NCBI GenBank assembly: GCA_945897955.1
Contig: CAMDGQ010000003.1
Span: 26,592 to 90,591 of the forward strand
Source of the DNA: Tepidiphilus sp. J10
GTDB lineage: Bacteria > Pseudomonadota > Gammaproteobacteria > Burkholderiales > Thiobacillaceae
DNA: 64,000 nucleotides
Direction of reading: 5' to 3'
The notes under the pieces were generated by a model that saw only the letters and a list, made by a program, of their open reading frames with translations, had not been told where the DNA came from and searched no databases. Of this stretch, positions 43,319 to 52,616 are shown in pieces. Both the position numbers and the translations under genes were made by a program. Each line of letters starts with the position of its first letter. Position 1 is the stretch's first letter.

Positions 43319-44700
43319 TGGACGCAATCAAAGGCATAAACCCGGAAACCACCCCGGCCCTGGAAGTCGCCGGCAACTTCGACGAACTCGGTCTGGCCGC
43401 CCCGATACTGGCCGCCGTCAAGGAGATGGGCTACAAGACGCCGACGCCGATCCAGCAACAGGCGATTCCGCTGGTGCTGGCAGGTCGCGATCTGATGGCG
43501 CAGGCGCAGACCGGCACCGGCAAGACAGCAGCGTTTGTTCTGCCCCTGCTGCAGAAAATGGTGCCGCATGCCAACGCCAGCGCTTCGCCGGCCAGGCATC
43601 CGGTGCGCGCCCTGGTGCTGGCGCCGACGCGTGAACTGGCGATTCAGGTGCATGAAAGCGTGGTGGATTACAACAAGCATTTGCCCCTGCGCAGCACGGT
43701 GGTGTTCGGCGGCGTCGACATGAAAGTCCAACAGGCCGAATTGCGCGGCGGCGTCGAAATCCTGGTCGCCACACCCGGCCGTTTGCTTGACCACGCTACG
43801 AGTCGCAGCGTGTTGTTGTCGCAGGTGCAGTTTCTCGTGCTCGACGAGGCCGATCGCATGCTCGACATGGGTTTCCTGCCCGATCTCAAGCGCATCCTCG
43901 ATTTCCTGCCGACACAACGCCAGACCCTGCTGTTCTCGGCCACCTTCGACGACAACATCGTCGGCCTGGCGCGCAGCTTCCTGCAGAACCCGCTCAAGGT
44001 CGAAGTCGCGCGCCGCAACACCTCCGCCGACAACGTCGAACAGCTGGTGCATAAAGTCAGGGAAGAAGACAAGCTGGACGCACTGGTCCGCGTGGTCAAA
44101 ACGCGCGGCATCGCCCAGGTTCTGGTGTTCACCCGTACCAAGGTGTGCGCCGACAAGGTCGGCCATCGTTTGCAGAAACGCGGCATCCAGGCCGCGATCA
44201 TTCATGGCGACAAGGCCCAGGTCGAACGATTCGCCGCGCTCGAAGGCTTCAAGCAGGGCAAGGTGCAGTATCTGGTCGCCACCGATATCGCCGCACGCGG
44301 CCTCGATATCGTCGAACTGCCTTGCGTGGTGAACTACGAATTGCCCTATGCGCCGGAAGATTATGTACATCGCATCGGCCGCACCGGTCGCGCCGGCGCT
44401 TCCGGCCTTGCCGTATCGCTGGTCTCGCCGGATGAAGAACGTCTGCTCGCAGGCATCGAGCGGTTCATCAAGCGCGATCTGAAGGCTTCGCCATTGCCGG
44501 AAACCTCGCCGTCGCAACCATTGCGTGCTGTCGCCACGGTCGCAGAACCGGCGGCTCCGCTGGCTGCATCGACACCTGCCGCCGCTTCCTCCGCGCCCGT
44601 CGGCTCACGTTTTGGCCGGACTCGCGCCGAACCCGTTTGCGCCCTGTTGCAACCGCCGATCAATCGCTCCGAGCCAGCCCTTGTCGCGCCGCAATCATGA
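43318..44700 (+). CDS. DEAD-box RNA helicase, RhlE-like
   Basis: A 460-residue ATP-dependent RNA helicase. The Q motif TPTPIQQQAIP, Walker A AQTGTGKTAAF, the DEAD box LDEADRMLDMGF, SAT (SATFDD), and C-terminal domain motifs TDIAARGLDI and HRIGRTGRAG are all present. The C-terminal ~85 residues are Ala/Pro-rich and not conserved. RhlE-type helicases act in ribosome assembly and RNA decay. The ATG at 43318 overlaps the upstream stop. Confidence 0.94.
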   Translation: MDAIKGINPETTPALEVAGNFDELGLAAPILAAVKEMGYKTPTPIQQQAIPLVLAGRDLMAQAQTGTGKTAAFVLPLLQKMVPHANASASPARHPVRALVLAPTRELAIQVHESVVDYNKHLPLRSTVVFGGVDMKVQQAELRGGVEILVATPGRLLDHATSRSVLLSQVQFLVLDEADRMLDMGFLPDLKRILDFLPTQRQTLLFSATFDDNIVGLARSFLQNPLKVEVARRNTSADNVEQLVHKVREEDKLDALVRVVKTRGIAQVLVFTRTKVCADKVGHRLQKRGIQAAIIHGDKAQVERFAALEGFKQGKVQYLVATDIAARGLDIVELPCVVNYELPYAPEDYVHRIGRTGRAGASGLAVSLVSPDEERLLAGIERFIKRDLKASPLPETSPSQPLRAVATVAEPAAPLAASTPAAASSAPVGSRFGRTRAEPVCALLQPPINRSEPALVAPQS

Positions 44701-44996
44701 GTGGTGAATGGTTGCCTCTGGTCATCCTGGCCGGCCTGGCCTGGTTCTGGTGGGACAGCCTGCAAAAGCGTGAACTTGCCGTGCGTGCCGCGCGTGCGGT
44801 TTGCGAACGTGCCAGCGTGCAATTTCTCGATGACAGCGTCGCCCTCAGCAAAATGAAACTGCGCCGCGACAGCAACCAGCGCGCCAGGCTGTATCGGGAA
44901 TTTTCATTCGAATATTCCAGCGTCGGTGACGATCGCCTGGCGGGCAGGGTCTATCTGCTTGGCGAAATTATTCTGTCGGCTGATTTGATCGCCTGA
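44697..44996 (+). CDS. DUF3301 family membrane protein
   Basis: A 99-residue protein with one N-terminal membrane helix (LPLVILAGLAWFWWDSLQ) and a short cytoplasmic region containing VCERASVQFLDDSVAL and RLYREFSFEYSSVGDDR, the DUF3301 pattern. It overlaps the helicase stop (ATGA). The function is unknown; it is common in gamma- and betaproteobacteria. Confidence 0.87.
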   Translation: MSGEWLPLVILAGLAWFWWDSLQKRELAVRAARAVCERASVQFLDDSVALSKMKLRRDSNQRARLYREFSFEYSSVGDDRLAGRVYLLGEIILSADLIA

Positions 44997-45034
44997 GCCC
45001 GTCGCGGCGAGGGGGCTATCTGGAGGTTCGAAGC

Positions 45035-46606
45035 ATGATCTCAACTCCCCGCGAAACCGGCCCAAACCCGGCAGATTCATGTTCCGGCCAGACCCTGTTT
45101 GCCGCGCTGGTTTCGGCAACCCGCCGTCACGGTCGCAATGCGCCAGCCCAGTGGGAAGACCAGAAACCGGGAACGTACTCCTACGCCGATCTGCTCAAGA
45201 TGACGCTGGCTCTGGGACGGCTCGCCGGCAAGGTGACCGCGCCGGGCGAACACGTCGGCGTCCTGATGCCGAACATGGCCGCCGGTGTCGGCTTGATGCT
45301 CGGGTTGAGTGCATTTGGCCGAGTGCCGTGCATGTTGAATTACACGGCTGGCAGCGAAGGAATGCAGAGCGCCTGTCAGACCGCTCGGGTGCGCACCGTG
45401 CTGACTTCCCGACTGTTCCTGACCAAGGCCGGTCTGGTCGAACAAGCGGCGGCGCTGCGTGATGTGCGCCTGATTTACCTGGAAGATTTACGTCCCCGCT
45501 TCAATCTGGCCGACAAGGTCTGGTTGCTCGGCTTTGCACTCTGGTTTCCGCTCGCCGCCACCCCGAAGATCGACGCGGAATTTCCTGCGGTAGTGCTGTT
45601 TACCTCCGGCTCGGAAGGCAAGCCGAAAGGCGTGGTGCTGTCACACCGCGCGCTGCTGGCCAACGTCGCGCAAATCCTGGACAGGATACAAATCGGACCG
45701 GACGACAAGGTGCTGAATGCGTTGCCGATATTTCATTCCTTCGGCCTGACCGCCGGCACGCTGCTGCCGATGATTTCCGGTGCGCGTCTGGTGCTTTACA
45801 CCAGCCCGCTGCATTTCAAGGTAATCCCGGAACTGGTGCGAGAAAAGCGTTGCACGGTGTTGTTCGGCACCAGCGCATTTTTCAACCACTACGCGCGCAA
45901 TGCCGAGGCAGATGCCTTCAAGACGCTGAAGTACGTTGTGGCAGGCGCCGAGAAACTGGCTGATACGGTACGCCAGACCTGGCGCGACAAGTTCGGCATC
46001 GACATCCTGGAAGGCTATGGCGCAACCGAAACCGCACCGGTGCTGGCCGTGAATCATCCCGACGATAACCGACCCGGTACGGTGGGACGTTTGCTGGCCG
46101 GCATAGAAGCGAAGGTATTGCCTGTGGCCGGCATCGAGCTTGGCGGTGAACTGCATGTTCGCGGCCCCAACATCATGTCCGGCTATTACCGCTTTGATGC
46201 CCCCGGCGTTCTGGAACCGCCCGAATCAGAGGCGGGGGAAGGCTGGTACAACATGGGTGACGTTGTCACGGTTGATGCGGATGGCTTTGTTTCCATTCAG
46301 GGTCGGCTGAAACGCTTTGCCAAGGTGGCGGGCGAAATGGTTTCGCTGGAAGTGGTGGAAGCCATCGCCCGGGCGGCATCCGCCGAGGCCATGCATGCAG
46401 CGACCTGTATTTCAGACGCTGCTCGCGGCGAGTTGATCGTGTTGTTCACCACCGACTCCGAACTGACCCGCGATCAACTCGCTGCAGCCGCGCGCGGTCT
46501 GGGTTATCCGGAAATCGCCATTCCGAAGCGGATTCGGGTGGTCGAGGCCTTGCCTTTGCTGGGCACCGGCAAGGTGGATTACATGCGGCTCAAGCAGGAA
46601 AAATGA
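45035..46606 (+). CDS. AMP-binding acyl-CoA/acyl-ACP synthetase, Aas C-terminal-like
   Basis: A 523-residue adenylate-forming enzyme. The AMP-binding motif is VVLFTSGSEGKPKGVVLSH (about residues 186-204), with YGATETAP (about 330) and GDVVTVDADGFVSIQGRLKR. It looks like the acyl-ACP synthetase half of Aas without the acyltransferase half, and could recycle fatty acids onto acyl carrier protein. The substrate is an inference. A minus-strand terminator hairpin starts right after its stop. Confidence 0.88.
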   Translation: MISTPRETGPNPADSCSGQTLFAALVSATRRHGRNAPAQWEDQKPGTYSYADLLKMTLALGRLAGKVTAPGEHVGVLMPNMAAGVGLMLGLSAFGRVPCMLNYTAGSEGMQSACQTARVRTVLTSRLFLTKAGLVEQAAALRDVRLIYLEDLRPRFNLADKVWLLGFALWFPLAATPKIDAEFPAVVLFTSGSEGKPKGVVLSHRALLANVAQILDRIQIGPDDKVLNALPIFHSFGLTAGTLLPMISGARLVLYTSPLHFKVIPELVREKRCTVLFGTSAFFNHYARNAEADAFKTLKYVVAGAEKLADTVRQTWRDKFGIDILEGYGATETAPVLAVNHPDDNRPGTVGRLLAGIEAKVLPVAGIELGGELHVRGPNIMSGYYRFDAPGVLEPPESEAGEGWYNMGDVVTVDADGFVSIQGRLKRFAKVAGEMVSLEVVEAIARAASAEAMHAATCISDAARGELIVLFTTDSELTRDQLAAAARGLGYPEIAIPKRIRVVEALPLLGTGKVDYMRLKQEK

Positions 46607-46609
46607 CAT

Positions 46610-46633
46610 GAAAAAGCCCCGCCGAAGCGGGGC
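46610..46633 (-). terminator. Rho-independent terminator of the PEP-CTERM gene
   Basis: On the minus strand GCCCC-GCTTCGGC-GGGGC (46633-46616) is followed by a short T run ending at 46610. It is 20 bases beyond the stop of the minus-strand PEP-CTERM gene and directly abuts the stop of the convergent synthetase gene. Confidence 0.82.
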
Positions 46634-46653
46634 CATGGATCGACTCGAAGGCT

Positions 46654-47373
46654 TCAGGCCCGGGATTTGCGCCGCATTGCGCCGAGACCGAGCAGGCCGA
46701 GGCCAAGCAAGGCCAGGGAGGCAGGTTCGGGGATCTGGGAGAAACGTTGCTCGAAGCTGAACAGGCCAGCCGAATCGGTGTCGTCTGTCGCCCAGACCAG
46801 AATATTCTTGGTCACCCAGATTTCGTCCTGCGGCAGAAAGGCGGCCGAGTCGGACAGGATGGTCGTAACAGCCCCATCAAGCACACTGTGCTCGACCACC
46901 TCGCTGCCCAGGTCGGCGAGACCCGCCGCTGTGCCTATGGTCTCCAGAATGAAATTGCCGTTGTCATTGCTGCCGTCGATCAGCCAGGTAACAAAGGCGC
47001 CGCCGGTCGTTAATTTCAGCGAGTTGTCCTTGATCCTGTTGTTGTTCAGCGTGCTTGCACGGAATCCGAACTGGAAGTCAATGAAGGCAAAAATGTTGTC
47101 GCCGGTGACATTGAACTCGCCGTTGAGAATGTCGAAACGGAGGCCGGGTCCGGGATTCATGCCGCCGTCGTTCAGCGCGGTGACATCAATGTTGTCGGTG
47201 TTGACTGTGGAGCCATCGGACTTGTCCTGAAAGAGCACGCTCCACTGGTCGAACAACTTGTCGCCCGCAGTAATACTGCCTCCGTTTATCAGGGAAGTCA
47301 GGGGAACCGCCTGCGCGCCGCCTGCCGCGCTGAGCGCCAGTATCAGCGCAGTGAGGATTCGAGTCGATTTCAT
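46654..47373 (-). CDS. PEP-CTERM sorting-domain exported protein
   Basis: A 239-residue secreted protein with a signal peptide (about 1-23) and a C-terminal PEP-CTERM tail: IPEPASLALLGLGLLGLGAM followed by RRKSRA. This signal is processed by an exosortase (EpsH/XrtA), usually with exopolysaccharide production; no exosortase gene is in the window. The mature part is probably a beta-rich domain, without recognised function. The ATG at 47373 has an AAGGAG site 8 bases upstream. Confidence 0.9.
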   Translation of the reverse strand: MKSTRILTALILALSAAGGAQAVPLTSLINGGSITAGDKLFDQWSVLFQDKSDGSTVNTDNIDVTALNDGGMNPGPGLRFDILNGEFNVTGDNIFAFIDFQFGFRASTLNNNRIKDNSLKLTTGGAFVTWLIDGSNDNGNFILETIGTAAGLADLGSEVVEHSVLDGAVTTILSDSAAFLPQDEIWVTKNILVWATDDTDSAGLFSFEQRFSQIPEPASLALLGLGLLGLGAMRRKSRA

Positions 47374-47451
47374 GGTGCTACTCCTTATTGGTTGCCAAGA
47401 GAGTCTGCTGCCGTCCCGGCTTATCCCGGGAACGGCTGGATTCAAGGGTTA

Positions 47452-49248
47452 TCACTGCGTTGCGCAATTCGGGCGTGTGCATTTCGGGATGCAGAACAGG
47501 ACATCAATCGGATCAATCTTGCCATCGAGGTTGGCATCGCGCGGATCGGCCGGCAGAGGAGTCTGGCGACGCGCCCGGCTGATGGCGGTTAGATCCAGTT
47601 GGTCGATGTCACCGTCGCGGTCCACGTCGCAGGCACCATCCGGTGTGTTCAGCGTAAGGTCGAGCAGGATCGGCGATTCGCCGCCGGTGTTGGCGTTTAG
47701 CCTCGCCTGCACCTGCAGGAAGCGACCGCTGACACCCGGGTTGGCCCCGTTCGCCACCGGCAGGAAGGCCAGGTTGGGCAAATTGGCCTGGTTGTCGTCG
47801 GCACGCACGCTCACCTGCACGCTGGCGCCCTGCGGCACCTGCTCGGTCCAGCTCACCTTGCTCCAGGCCTGGCCGTTGACACCACTGTCCTTGACCACGG
47901 TCCATGTGCCGGTGGGAGACGTGATGTTGCGCGCGGCGAAGCCGGTGGCGTCGCTGTAGGTGTAGGGATCGAAACCGACCGGGAACACCCCCAGTGGCGC
48001 GCAATCCGTGCCACGGTATTTCGACACGCTGTTGGTGAAGCGGTTGATCTGCCAGATGTTGTTGTCCGAGTCCACAATTACGCCCCGCGTCTCGGTGTTG
48101 GACTGGGTCGCGCCGGAACAAAGCAGAGCGCCGGCCGGGTCGTACTTGCGCACGCCACCGCCACTGAAAGGTCCGGTCCAGATATTGCCGGAGCCATCCA
48201 CCGAAATGCCGGTGGAAGAGAAGCCCTTGGAGCCGCCGGGTGTCGTGAAAGTGTTGGGCCCCGGCGTGAACTCGCGGAATCCCAGGCCACTCTGCGACGC
48301 CAGATAGACCTTGCCGTTGCCCAGAGCGATGCCGTAGTTGCTGTTGCTGTTGTCGCTCAAGGCCGTGGCGTTTGCCGGGTTGCTGGTGTCCAGGCGACCC
48401 AGCACGGTACCAAGCGAGGCGCTCCACAGAATGCCGTTACCGTCCACCAGGCAGCCGTAGGGCGACCAGGGAACGGTATGCGGGCCGCTCAGGATGGCGC
48501 CGTCGGAAGCCTGGATTTTGTAGAAGCGTCGCGAATTGAACATGCCGGCCCACAGATTGCCATCGGTACCGATGCATAGCGCTCGACCCAGTTGGCCAGC
48601 CTCGCCGGCGGGCAAGGTGGTTGTCCATGCAACCCGCTCGTCGCGGCTCTCGCAGGTGCCGGCGACAGCGCAGTCGAAGGTTGTATTGGCGTTGTCGTTC
48701 ACTACAGACTTGGTTTCATCAAAGGTGATGGTGCCGCTGTTGTTACTGTCCGTGGAGGTGTCGGCGACGCCGGCAGTGCCGCCGGCACGGTCGATGAAGC
48801 CCTCGGCCAACACCTTCATCAATGAGGGTCTGCCACCGTCGAAATGCCGATTCAGGATATAGGCGTTGCCATTGATATCGACCGCCGAACGCGATGGCGC
48901 GGGTCCGGAGAAGGCGCCGTGATTCGAGAATGCACCGCTGCCGAAGTAGGTCCGATAACGCCCCAGCTCCTTGCCGGTCGTGGTGTCGATCTTGGACATG
49001 GAGTCTTCGCCGGCGTTGGCTATCCAAAGTACCGGGAAGGTGGTGCCGACGGCGTCGAGCTGCAACTGGTTGCTGTTGGGTGCGGTGTGGTTGACCCCCG
49101 ACAGCACGCCCTGATCGAACTCTCCATCAAGCGTGAAGACAGTGGTGGCCGCCGGCGCGACCGAAACCCAGCAGGTTGCTGCGATGGCTATCGCCAAACG
49201 CGTCATCGGCAGGTTGGGCTTGTTGCTGTTTCTGGTGAGATGTGTCAT
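47452..49248 (-). CDS. Exported beta-propeller (Vgb-like) protein with dockerin-like C-terminus
   Basis: A 598-residue secreted protein with a signal peptide (MTRLAIAIAATCWVSVAPAA, about 15-34). Residues about 60-430 form repeated blades such as NAYILNR, GNLWAGMF, GNIWTGPF and NNIWQINR, as in virginiamycin B lyase-like propellers. The last ~60 residues contain two calcium-loop repeats (DVDRDGDIDQLDLTA and DANLDGKIDPIDVLF), as in dockerin type I domains. No cohesin was seen nearby. The function is not known; a lyase activity should not be assumed. Confidence 0.82.
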   Translation of the reverse strand: MTHLTRNSNKPNLPMTRLAIAIAATCWVSVAPAATTVFTLDGEFDQGVLSGVNHTAPNSNQLQLDAVGTTFPVLWIANAGEDSMSKIDTTTGKELGRYRTYFGSGAFSNHGAFSGPAPSRSAVDINGNAYILNRHFDGGRPSLMKVLAEGFIDRAGGTAGVADTSTDSNNSGTITFDETKSVVNDNANTTFDCAVAGTCESRDERVAWTTTLPAGEAGQLGRALCIGTDGNLWAGMFNSRRFYKIQASDGAILSGPHTVPWSPYGCLVDGNGILWSASLGTVLGRLDTSNPANATALSDNSNSNYGIALGNGKVYLASQSGLGFREFTPGPNTFTTPGGSKGFSSTGISVDGSGNIWTGPFSGGGVRKYDPAGALLCSGATQSNTETRGVIVDSDNNIWQINRFTNSVSKYRGTDCAPLGVFPVGFDPYTYSDATGFAARNITSPTGTWTVVKDSGVNGQAWSKVSWTEQVPQGASVQVSVRADDNQANLPNLAFLPVANGANPGVSGRFLQVQARLNANTGGESPILLDLTLNTPDGACDVDRDGDIDQLDLTAISRARRQTPLPADPRDANLDGKIDPIDVLFCIPKCTRPNCATQ

Positions 49249-49266
49249 TTCATTCCCCTCTAACCG

Positions 49267-50370
49267 TTATTTGCTTTGCCCGACCAAGGCCTGCTGCGTG
49301 GCGCTCGGACGTGCGACGGGATAACTTTCCTGTGCCTGGGTGGTCGTCAGGCGCTGACGGCCTGTGCCGTCCGGATTGATCCGATAGATCTGGCCGGGCC
49401 AATCCTTAAAGCTCATGAAATAAATATGGCTGCCGTCTCCGGACCAGACCGGCGCCAGATCCTGCACTTCCGAATGCGTCAGGTTTTTGGCGCCGGAACC
49501 ATCCCGGTTGATGGTATGCAGATTCATCGCGCCGCCCTGGGTATCGGCATTGCTCAGATACACAACGCGGCTCCCGTCAGGCGAAAAACTGGCCTGGCTG
49601 TTGATGTACTGGTTCTGGGTCAGCGACACGACCTCGCCGCTGTCGACGCTGGCCAGCTTGATGTTCACGCCTTCCGTGCGCCCACCTGGAGCCAGATACA
49701 TCACCTGGCGGCCATCGGGCGACCAGACCGGATTGCGTTCATTCTTGCCGTCCCGGGTGAGCGGGCGAATGGCGCCGTTTTCCAGTTCCACGAGCATGAT
49801 CCGGGCCGATTTGCCTTGGCCCTGGATGAATGCGATGCGCTTGCCATCGGGCGACCAGGCCGGGTCGGCAGCATCCATATCGGCGGGCGTCAATGCACGT
49901 CGCCCACTGCCATCCGCTGCCATGACGAAGATTCCGCCAGGACCATTCTGGTCGGCCATGAAGGCGATCCGGCTGCCGTCGGGCGACCAGCGCGGCTGCT
50001 GCTCCAGGCCCGGCATGTCGGTCAGGCGGGTCTGCATGCCGCCGTCGGCGTTCATGACATAAATGTCACCCTGGCCGCTGCGGTATGAAATGTAGGCGAC
50101 TCTTGCGCCATCAGGCGACCAGACCGGCTGGAGTTCGCTGCTGTCGGTCCGGGTCAGGCGATGCTCGCCACTGCCGTCGTCGCGCATGCCGTAAATCTGC
50201 ATCATGCCGTCGCGCATGGAAGTGAAAAGAATTTCCTGCGCTACATCACCAACTGGCCGGGCTGGCATGGATGCCGCCGCGCAACTTGCCGCCATGCTGG
50301 CGGCAACAAGAAGCGGTTTCGCAAACCAGCAAAGCCGGCGCAGCCTTGTGGAATTGATGTCGTTACTCAT
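49267..50370 (-). CDS. TolB-like PD40/WD40-type beta-propeller exported protein
   Basis: A 367-residue exported protein with an N-terminal hydrophobic segment (about 16-34) and at least six PD40 repeats of the form P-x-WSPDG (VWSPDGARVAYIS, RWSPDGSRIAFMA, AWSPDGKRIAFIQ, VWSPDGRQVMYLA, SFSPDGSRVVYLS). The TolB N-terminal domain is lacking, and no tol/pal genes are near, so it is a TolB-like propeller rather than TolB. A GAGGAG ribosome-binding site precedes the ATG. Confidence 0.87.
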   Translation of the reverse strand: MSNDINSTRLRRLCWFAKPLLVAASMAASCAAASMPARPVGDVAQEILFTSMRDGMMQIYGMRDDGSGEHRLTRTDSSELQPVWSPDGARVAYISYRSGQGDIYVMNADGGMQTRLTDMPGLEQQPRWSPDGSRIAFMADQNGPGGIFVMAADGSGRRALTPADMDAADPAWSPDGKRIAFIQGQGKSARIMLVELENGAIRPLTRDGKNERNPVWSPDGRQVMYLAPGGRTEGVNIKLASVDSGEVVSLTQNQYINSQASFSPDGSRVVYLSNADTQGGAMNLHTINRDGSGAKNLTHSEVQDLAPVWSGDGSHIYFMSFKDWPGQIYRINPDGTGRQRLTTTQAQESYPVARPSATQQALVGQSK

Positions 50371-50428
50371 ACTCAGTCTCCTCGTTCAGGATTGGGGTGC
50401 CAAAGAGCGGGCGTGGACCGAGCAGACC

Positions 50429-50779
50429 CTATTTGGATACCACAAAGGAAACCGACTTGAGCAGCGCGCCTGCCGCATTCCTGATCACCAGCGTGTAACG
50501 GCCCGGCGTGGTAAGCGCGACCTGGTAACTCAACGAACCCTCGCCATCCGGCAGGATGACCTGCTTGTACTGCGTTTTGTCCGGGTAGTTGACGATCAGC
50601 CGCAAAGCGACATTGGGCGGAAAGTTGCCGCCATTGAATACGGCACTTTCATGCAGGCCCATGATTGACGGTCCGGCAAGATAGGGGGCGGCCGCAAAGG
50701 CGGACGGGATGTGCGAGATGGTCACTACACTGGCTGAAAGAGCCAATGCCAATGCGCTATTCATGATTGCTGTGTTCAT
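50429..50779 (-). CDS. Small exported Ig-like protein of unknown function
   Basis: A 116-residue secreted protein with a signal peptide (about 1-29, ending SAFAAA) and a C-terminal beta-sandwich-like domain, with the pattern YKQVILPDGEGSLSYQVALT and GRYTLVIRNAAG. An AGGAGG site lies 6 bases before the ATG. I do not recognise a family. It is the first gene of the minus-strand exported-protein cluster, and may work with the propeller proteins downstream, which is an inference. Confidence 0.75.
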   Translation of the reverse strand: MNTAIMNSALALALSASVVTISHIPSAFAAAPYLAGPSIMGLHESAVFNGGNFPPNVALRLIVNYPDKTQYKQVILPDGEGSLSYQVALTTPGRYTLVIRNAAGALLKSVSFVVSK

Positions 50780-51399
50780 TTGCTGCCTCCTGACTTGAGT
50801 GGCGATGAAAAAATCCTTGGATATGTACTATAAGCAATGGACGTTATGTACCAAGCATAATTCGGGCCAATGGAAAATCCCTTAATTAATCATGGGGTTG
50901 AAAATTTGCTCCGGGATTGGTGTAAAAAAATTCGACATTGGTCCCGCTGACAAGCCGATGTAGCGGGGAATATTTTGGTGTTCCCCCGCTGTTGACCGGG
51001 GCGCAAGCGATTTTCCTGGTACTGGTTTTCCGGACAGGCTGGGTGCGCTGCTTTACCCGGATGTCGGAATTTTTTGCACCTGAAAAGGCAAATGCGGCAG
51101 CGTGGAAACACGTGCGGTGTCTGAATCTCAATCACCTTGACTTGAGCAACTGCAAACTTCTCGCCAGTGCCGGCATTTGCCGTATTTCCGGGCCGCAGGC
51201 GAGTCAACAGCGATTCAGGTCGGCAGAAATGAAACTGAAAACAGCTGTAGGTGCGAATAAATTCGCACCTACAGTCTGGTCAACTTCGTTTTTTGGATGA
51301 ATGCATGGCGGCCGGGTTGGCTGCGAGTTTGAAGTGTGTTGCTTCAAAATGTTGCAACAAGGCTTTGCCGAATGCCGGTCGGCTCGATGCCTTTTCGTC
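50780..51399. other. Intergenic region of about 620 bases without a supported gene
   Basis: No open frame here has homology, a good ribosome-binding site or consistent codon use. The stretch near 50815-50935 is AT-rich and probably contains the promoter for the exported-protein cluster. A REP-like palindrome lies at 51245-51274. The rest appears to be non-coding spacer or decayed sequence between the exported-protein cluster and the arsenic locus. Confidence 0.6.
51245..51274. repeat. REP-like palindrome
   Basis: CTGTAGGTGCGAAT (51245-51258) and ATTCGCACCTACAG (51261-51274) form a perfect 14-bp stem with a two-base loop. The GTAGGTGCGAAT core closely resembles REP elements (GTAGGAGCGAAT type) known from pseudomonads and relatives, which are spread by REP-associated tyrosine transposases. 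Only one copy is in the window. Confidence 0.8.
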
Positions 51400-51630
51400 C
51401 TATATCCAGGATTCGATCTTCTTTCTGTCGGGTACGCCGCCGGCATGCACGACTTTGCCGTCAATGACCACGCCGGGCGTGGACATGACGCCGTAGCCGA
51501 GGATGGCGGCCATGTCGGTGACTTTTTCCAGTTCGATGGCGGCGCCCTTGGCGGCGGCGACGTCGGTGATCAGCTTGGCGGTGGTTTCGCAGTTGCGGCA
51601 GCCGGTGCCGAGGACTTTGATGTTTTTCAT
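51400..51630 (-). CDS. Small thioredoxin-fold redox disulfide protein
   Basis: A 76-residue protein of the small redox-active disulfide family (TM0996/MTH895-like). The active site is GTGCRNCETT (CxxC, about residues 10-13), and the cis-Pro loop is MSTPGVVIDGKV. It overlaps the end of arsM (ATGA) and is the last gene of the arsenic operon. Such proteins are often found with UPF0718 permeases. A role in reducing arsenical intermediates or the permease cysteines is an inference. Confidence 0.9.
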   Translation of the reverse strand: MKNIKVLGTGCRNCETTAKLITDVAAAKGAAIELEKVTDMAAILGYGVMSTPGVVIDGKVVHAGGVPDRKKIESWI

Positions 51631-52460
51631 GTTGTTTGCTCCGGTTTGACAGCCTCGATGTTGGCCGAGGCGATAAAGTTTTCGACGCCGCGACCCGGCG
51701 CCCAATGCTGGATGTATTCGCGGCTGGCGTCTTTCGGTGCGATGCGGATGTTGCTGAAGCCGGCTGCGGCCAGCATTGCGACGAGGTCCGCGATTTGCGC
51801 CGCACCGGCGACGCAGCCGGTGTAGAGGGCGACCTCGGCGCGCATCTCCGACGGCAGTTCGGCGGTCAGCACGATGTCGGAAATGGCCAGGCGGCCGCCC
51901 GGCTTCAACACGCGATAGGCGTCGCGAAAGACCTGCGCCTTGTCGGGCGACAGGTTGATGACGCAGTTGGAAATGATCACGTCGATGCTGGCGTCGGCGA
52001 CCGGCAGGTATTCGATCTCGCCGAGGCGGAATTCGACGTTGGCAAAGCCGCCCGCGTTTACATATTTCACGGCGTTGGCGCGCGCCTTGCTGATCATGTC
52101 CGGCGTCATGTCGATGCCGATGACATGGCCGTTGGCGCCGACTGCGCGCCCGGCGAGGAAGCAGTCGAAGCCGGCGCCGCTGCCCAGGTCGAGCACGGCC
52201 TCGCCCGCCTTCAGCGCAGCGATGGCCTGCGGGTTGCCGCAACCCAGGCCAAGGTTTGCGCCTTCCGGCACGGCGGCGGTTTCTTCCGCGCTGTAGCCGA
52301 TGCCGCGCGACAGCAATTCGGCGACGGATTGATCGGAAGGCGCACAACAACTACCGGATGGTGCGGGGGCCGTGGCGCAGCAGGAAGAACCGGTATTGGC
52401 GACCGCCGCATAAGCGGTGCGGACTTGCTGGCGAATGGAGTCGTGGTCGTTTGTTTGCAT
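51627..52460 (-). CDS. arsM: Arsenite methyltransferase
   Basis: A 277-residue SAM-dependent enzyme that methylates As(III). The SAM motif is VLDLGSGAGFDCFLAG (about residues 75-90). Conserved arsenic-binding cysteines are seen in LGLGCGNP (about 63), SNCVINLS (about 145) and YTGCVAGA (about 195). The N-terminus has extra Cys pairs (SSCCA, GSCCA). The ATG at 52460 is chosen; a longer frame to 52508 is less conserved. Its end overlaps the redox protein start. Confidence 0.93.
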   Translation of the reverse strand: MQTNDHDSIRQQVRTAYAAVANTGSSCCATAPAPSGSCCAPSDQSVAELLSRGIGYSAEETAAVPEGANLGLGCGNPQAIAALKAGEAVLDLGSGAGFDCFLAGRAVGANGHVIGIDMTPDMISKARANAVKYVNAGGFANVEFRLGEIEYLPVADASIDVIISNCVINLSPDKAQVFRDAYRVLKPGGRLAISDIVLTAELPSEMRAEVALYTGCVAGAAQIADLVAMLAAAGFSNIRIAPKDASREYIQHWAPGRGVENFIASANIEAVKPEQTT

Positions 52461-52583
52461 GATTTTCCGGAATGTCGTTGATGGCATTGATTGGTACGCA
52501 CGGCGCACTGATCAAACGATTTCACAAGGCAAATTTGTTCTAACGGTCACCCTTTGAAATGGTGTCATTTCCAAAGCCCGGCT

Positions 52584-52616
52584 AGACCTGACAGGTTTTA
52601 AAAACCTGTCAGGTCT
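52584..52616. repeat. Perfect 16-bp palindromic repeat
   Basis: AGACCTGACAGGTTTT (52584-52599) and AAAACCTGTCAGGTCT (52601-52616) form a 16-bp stem around a single base. It lies in the 232-base gap upstream of arsM. It could act as a bidirectional terminator between the 112-aa protein gene and arsM, or be a mobile palindromic element. A weaker TCATTCC-N10-GGAATGA inverted repeat follows at 52633-52656. Confidence 0.8.

Noticed and set aside
50938..51300. 120-codon open frame in the gap before the arsenic locus
   Set aside because: No homology or ribosome-binding site was seen, and its 3' part runs through the REP-like palindrome.
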